DNA of 10,246 nt from positions 9,624 through 19,869 of the forward strand of contig DGFH01000129.1 of the NCBI GenBank assembly GCA_002391565.1, given 5' to 3'. Source of the DNA: Anaerolineales bacterium UBA3905 (GTDB lineage Bacteria; Chloroflexota; Anaerolineae; Caldilineales; Caldilineaceae). Both the position numbers and the translations under genes were made by a program. The notes beneath the pieces were generated by a model. That model was not told the DNA's origin and made no database searches. It saw nothing but the letters and a program-made list of their open reading frames with translations. Of the stretch, positions 7,627-10,246 are shown piece after piece. Numbering within the stretch: position 1 is the stretch's first letter; every line of letters begins with the position of its first letter.

Positions 7627-8907
7627 ATGACTGCCGCCACGACCACCACTGAGACTACCCTGATTGAGACCCTGCTTGCCAGGATCGAAGAATTGGAACG
7701 CACGCTTACCGAGCGCATCGCTACGCTGGAGATGGCGCTTGTCGACAAGGATGCGCTGCTTCAGACCCTGGCGTTGGAAGTCAAAGGGGGAGCCGTCATT
7801 GACGGTGCGCTGAGATCCGCCTCATTGCAGACTCAGCGGATGCAGGCGGAGACGATCGTTGAAGGCGATATATTGTTGAACGATAAATATGTCGCAAAAA
7901 GACCTCCTATGCCCATTATGAGTCTCAACCCACGGCTCGCTGCGGAGTTGGATACGGGCACAATGTCCGAGCATCTATTTGGCCAGCTCCGTGGTCGTCT
8001 CAACCTCACCCCTGACGCCCGCATAGAGATCGAGGCGGCTGGCAGCCAATGGCTGATTGTTGACAAAGCCAGCAGGTTTCGAATCAAGAATGAAGGCAGG
8101 GATCTGAAAGTATACGACCTTTCCGTGACAACTTCGCCCGCCACCGCCACAACGATCGCAGAGCGACTCAACGTGGAGGGAGGCATCGGCGGAAAGCTGG
8201 TGAGCCTGGACACATCGGAACACTTGTTTGCGTATGTGCGCGCCCACGATCTGTTTTTGGGGCACTCACAGCGAGGCAAGAAGCGCAACGCAGCAGATCA
8301 GGGGCGCGCCCTCGTGGACAATGGCGCCAACCTGGTTGTGAATTTTGGGCCGGATTGGGCCGGAACGGTGATTGGCTCCAATACACAGGTGAACGGAGAT
8401 CTCGGCGTAGCTGGCAGCCTGTCGATCGCCGGTAAGATCAACGGACAGTTGAGTGGGTTGGATGTGGCGCCCACTCACTCGGCGCGTGTGCGGTGCTCGG
8501 ACTTCTTGATTGGAGGCTCCGGTGATCGGGGGCCTGAGCGGCGCGCACTGGTTGCCTGGCCGGACTTACTTGAGGTGAATCACAACTTTGACTGGAAACA
8601 GTGCCGGGTGAATGGGTTCACCGCCGGATCGTCTCGCGATCTCAAAGACAACATTGCCGTCCTGGACGCAGAAAAAGCAAAGGAGACCTTGTTATCGCTA
8701 CAGCCAACCGAGTTTTCCACAATCGGTAATGAGCACCGTCGCTTCTTTGGTTTCATCGCCGAGGAAACCCCTGATACGGTTGCAAGTGACGATCATAAGG
8801 GCATTTACCTGGATGGGATACTCTCTGTACTCACGCGCGTAGTTCAGGCGCAACAGCGGGAGATTGAGTCACTGAAGGCGCAGATGGCGCTTGCTTCCGG
8901 AGTGTGA
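7627..8907 (+). CDS. Tail-fibre-like protein with C-terminal Peptidase_S74 (endosialidase chaperone) domain
   Basis: The product has 426 residues and no signal peptide. After a Thr-rich N-terminus, residues about 12-52 form a coiled coil (Leu/Ile at 16, 20, 23, 27, 31, 34, 38), fit for trimerisation. The middle is beta-rich. Residues 255-277 carry evenly spaced Gly (NGDLGVAGSLSIAG), as in fibre beta-repeats. The C-terminus matches the S74 intramolecular chaperone: SSRDLKDNI (from 335), QPTEF, FFGFIAEE (374-380) and a final coil QAQQREIESLKAQM. In this family the domain guides trimer folding and then cuts itself off at a conserved Ser, aided by a Lys five residues on. Here S335 and K340 keep that spacing, so release of an approximately 90-residue C-terminal piece is predicted. 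Phage tail spikes and fibres are the usual hosts of this domain. No capsid or tail gene is visible, and the neighbour just upstream is the giant coiled-coil gene. The domain call is firm; the target of the fibre is unknown. Confidence 0.9.
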   Translation: MTAATTTTETTLIETLLARIEELERTLTERIATLEMALVDKDALLQTLALEVKGGAVIDGALRSASLQTQRMQAETIVEGDILLNDKYVAKRPPMPIMSLNPRLAAELDTGTMSEHLFGQLRGRLNLTPDARIEIEAAGSQWLIVDKASRFRIKNEGRDLKVYDLSVTTSPATATTIAERLNVEGGIGGKLVSLDTSEHLFAYVRAHDLFLGHSQRGKKRNAADQGRALVDNGANLVVNFGPDWAGTVIGSNTQVNGDLGVAGSLSIAGKINGQLSGLDVAPTHSARVRCSDFLIGGSGDRGPERRALVAWPDLLEVNHNFDWKQCRVNGFTAGSSRDLKDNIAVLDAEKAKETLLSLQPTEFSTIGNEHRRFFGFIAEETPDTVASDDHKGIYLDGILSVLTRVVQAQQREIESLKAQMALASGV

Positions 8908-8992
8908 GCGTCGCGCAACACATATCTTGCGAACTGGCGAAATTTGTGTGAAGCCTTCTCTACACTTGAATCAAGGCTGAGTAACACGGACC

Positions 8993-10063
8993 ATGTCTCT
9001 GAACAGCGAGCACTTTGCTCAAATCCATCGAGCCTTCCTCGACGCCTTCGACACTGGTGAATTGCGCCTGTTTGTGAGGATCCATCTCAATGCGAATCTC
9101 GATGAGATCACCTTAGGCCAGAATCTTGCGGCAATTACTCTCGAACTGATTGCATGGGCGGATCGCCAAGGTCGCCTTCGAGAGATGATCGACGCTGCAC
9201 TCCGTCAGAATCCAGGCAATCCGCAGCTGCAGGATCTCACAAAGCAACCCTGGATCGCGACGGCGGATTCGCTCGTAAGTACAGGGGAAGGGAACTTTGC
9301 GGGCCGGGACATCAACATCTATGCAAGAACACAAGAGACACGAGACGAACAGTACCTGCTGGTAATGAATAGCGGAAAGAATTCCGCCAAATGGCTTGCT
9401 TCCCGGAAGAAACTGACATTCAGAGAGTTCGATCTTGCTAGGCGCAATCTGTCAGGCATAGATCTTTCCAAAGCTGACTTACAGGGCGCAAGTCTGAAGC
9501 ACGCAAAATTGCGTGGAACGAACCTGAGGGAGGCAGATTTGCGGGATGCCCATCTAGAGGCGGCCGATTTGCGGGATGCCAAGCTAGAAGGAGCCAACCT
9601 GCAAGACGCAAAGTTAGAAAATGCAAGACTCGAAGGCGCAAGATATGACGCAAACACGATCTGGCCACAGGGTTTTTCTTTGCCGCCATCAAAGAATGTA
9701 TGGAGTCTAAAGAGCATACTGTTGTCACCATCAAGACCTATCGAATATGCACTCAGTGTTCTCTTCTGGGGGTCGATAGTGGTTCTTGGTGTCTACAACG
9801 AGTATTCTCAAGACCCCGTCAGATTCATGGCAAGATTGAACAATAGAATATGCGTTGTGAAGGACATAGAAAAGGCTGTGCTCTCCTCATACGGCGAGTT
9901 GCCCATAAGGATTATTGATAATGGGGACGAACTCTTGACTGTAGGCCGCAGCAAAGATGGTCTGGCACTCTACGGACTCGTGGGTGATAGCTACTTCTGG
10001 ATAGAGACCAAGAGCCTTGACTGCAGCTTCGACAAAGCGGACTTGCCAGTAGTTCAGAGATGA
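8993..10063 (+). CDS. EAD1 domain, pentapeptide-repeat membrane protein with SH3b-like C-terminus
   Basis: The product has 356 residues. Residues about 5-83 match effector-associated domain 1 (EAD1): AFLDAFDTGELRLFVR, LDEIT, LELIAWADRQGRL and QNPGNPQL. EADs are small helical domains that bring effectors to NTPase or protease partners carrying a like domain in bacterial conflict systems. Next comes the linker EGNFAGRDINIY (99-110), of the GRDIN type often seen after EADs. Residues 146-220 hold about 15 pentapeptide repeats (central Leu every fifth residue, 148-213, then Tyr218) with the usual end YDANTIWPQGF. Residues 251-268 are a transmembrane helix. The tail has LLTVGRSKDG, FWIETKSLD and ADLPV, resembling a divergent bacterial SH3 domain, probably outside the cell (inference). 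The start ATG lacks a clear ribosome binding site (only GGA 3 nt upstream, AAGG 16 nt upstream), but EAD1 begins just after it. The gene begins 85 nt after the S74 gene. No partner EAD1 is in the window. Confidence 0.88.
   Translation: MSLNSEHFAQIHRAFLDAFDTGELRLFVRIHLNANLDEITLGQNLAAITLELIAWADRQGRLREMIDAALRQNPGNPQLQDLTKQPWIATADSLVSTGEGNFAGRDINIYARTQETRDEQYLLVMNSGKNSAKWLASRKKLTFREFDLARRNLSGIDLSKADLQGASLKHAKLRGTNLREADLRDAHLEAADLRDAKLEGANLQDAKLENARLEGARYDANTIWPQGFSLPPSKNVWSLKSILLSPSRPIEYALSVLFWGSIVVLGVYNEYSQDPVRFMARLNNRICVVKDIEKAVLSSYGELPIRIIDNGDELLTVGRSKDGLALYGLVGDSYFWIETKSLDCSFDKADLPVVQR
9536..9595 (+). repeat. 30-bp tandem duplication within the pentapeptide-repeat array
   Basis: Units 9536-9565 and 9566-9595 share 25 of 30 bases, with the first 15 (GATTTGCGGGATGCC) identical. 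Each encodes two pentapeptides (DLRDAHLEAA and DLRDAKLEGA). The near-identity shows recent growth of the array by duplication of a two-coil unit, typical of pentapeptide-repeat evolution. Confidence 0.8.
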
Positions 10064-10246
10064 CCAATAGGGCGAAAAGTTGCTTGCTTGTAAACAGGAT
10101 CCGATGACGGTGGGGCCGAGCATAGGATCACGAATTCAGTCTGTGGTCTTGACATTTGGGTCATGTATAACCAGTGTCAAGATTCAATTTATTGATTTCT
10201 AGGTTGTCGCGTGATATCGCTCGCAACATGAGTCATCCCGAATTTT
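10064..10246. other. 3'-terminal non-coding stretch
   Basis: No supported gene begins or ends in these 183 bases, and no intrinsic terminator follows the EAD1 gene. The region is visibly more AT-rich than the giant gene and holds the inverted repeat at 10147-10182. Confidence 0.55.
10147..10182. repeat. Inverted repeat TCTTGACA/TGTCAAGA around a TATAAC element
   Basis: TCTTGACA (10147-10154) is the reverse complement of TGTCAAGA (10175-10182), with a 20-nt gap containing TGTATAAC. TTGACA looks like a -35 box and TATAAC like a -10 box, but only 11 nt separate them, too few for a sigma70 promoter. An operator pair or a chance small palindrome are both possible. Confidence 0.4.

Noticed and set aside
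8927..8966. TTGCGA (8927) with TACACT (8961) as a promoter for the EAD1 gene
   Set aside because: The spacer is 28 nt, far outside the working range, and no better pair is seen.

Overview
The window comes from a moderately GC-rich bacterium. The best guess is a Chloroflexota member close to Roseiflexus or Chloroflexus. The grounds are the Thr-Pro linker plus beta-domain architecture of the first gene, the EAD1 plus pentapeptide protein at the end, and overall codon usage. This placement rests on family style and not on a marker gene. All four supported genes lie on the + strand. I see no rRNA, tRNA, CRISPR array, transposase or integrase.

Layout. (1) Positions 1-894 hold the 3' end of a gene for a large secreted or surface protein: a beta-domain, a Thr-Pro linker and a C-terminal beta-sandwich-like domain. 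(2) Positions 895-1346 are an intergenic stretch with a strong 16-bp inverted repeat (923-972) and a possible promoter next to the following gene. (3) Positions 1347-7577 encode a 2,076-residue protein I cannot assign to a named family. It has a helical N-terminal half, a coiled-coil region, a basic cluster followed by a strict glycine zipper (seven Gly exactly four residues apart), a second coiled coil, and a beta-rich C-terminus. A textbook intrinsic-terminator hairpin (12-bp perfect stem, 4-nt loop, T6) lies inside its first 41 codons. (4) Positions 7627-8907, 49 nt further on and with a good ribosome binding site, encode a phage-fibre-like protein. It ends in a Peptidase_S74 (endosialidase-type) intramolecular chaperone domain whose Ser and Lys are kept. 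(5) Positions 8993-10063 encode an EAD1 (effector-associated domain 1) protein with about 15 pentapeptide repeats, one transmembrane helix and a possible SH3b-like C-terminal domain. (6) The last 183 nt hold no gene, only a small inverted repeat.

How the parts may fit together. The giant protein and the S74 fibre-like protein look like one operon. A large helical protein with a membrane-compatible glycine zipper, paired with a self-processing trimeric fibre, but with no phage structural genes in view, is the best candidate here for an undescribed system. It could be a pore-forming, surface or injection-like apparatus, but that function is inference. The EAD1 protein belongs to a domain class known from NTPase-based bacterial conflict systems. 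It would normally pair with another EAD1-bearing protein encoded elsewhere, since none is seen in this window.
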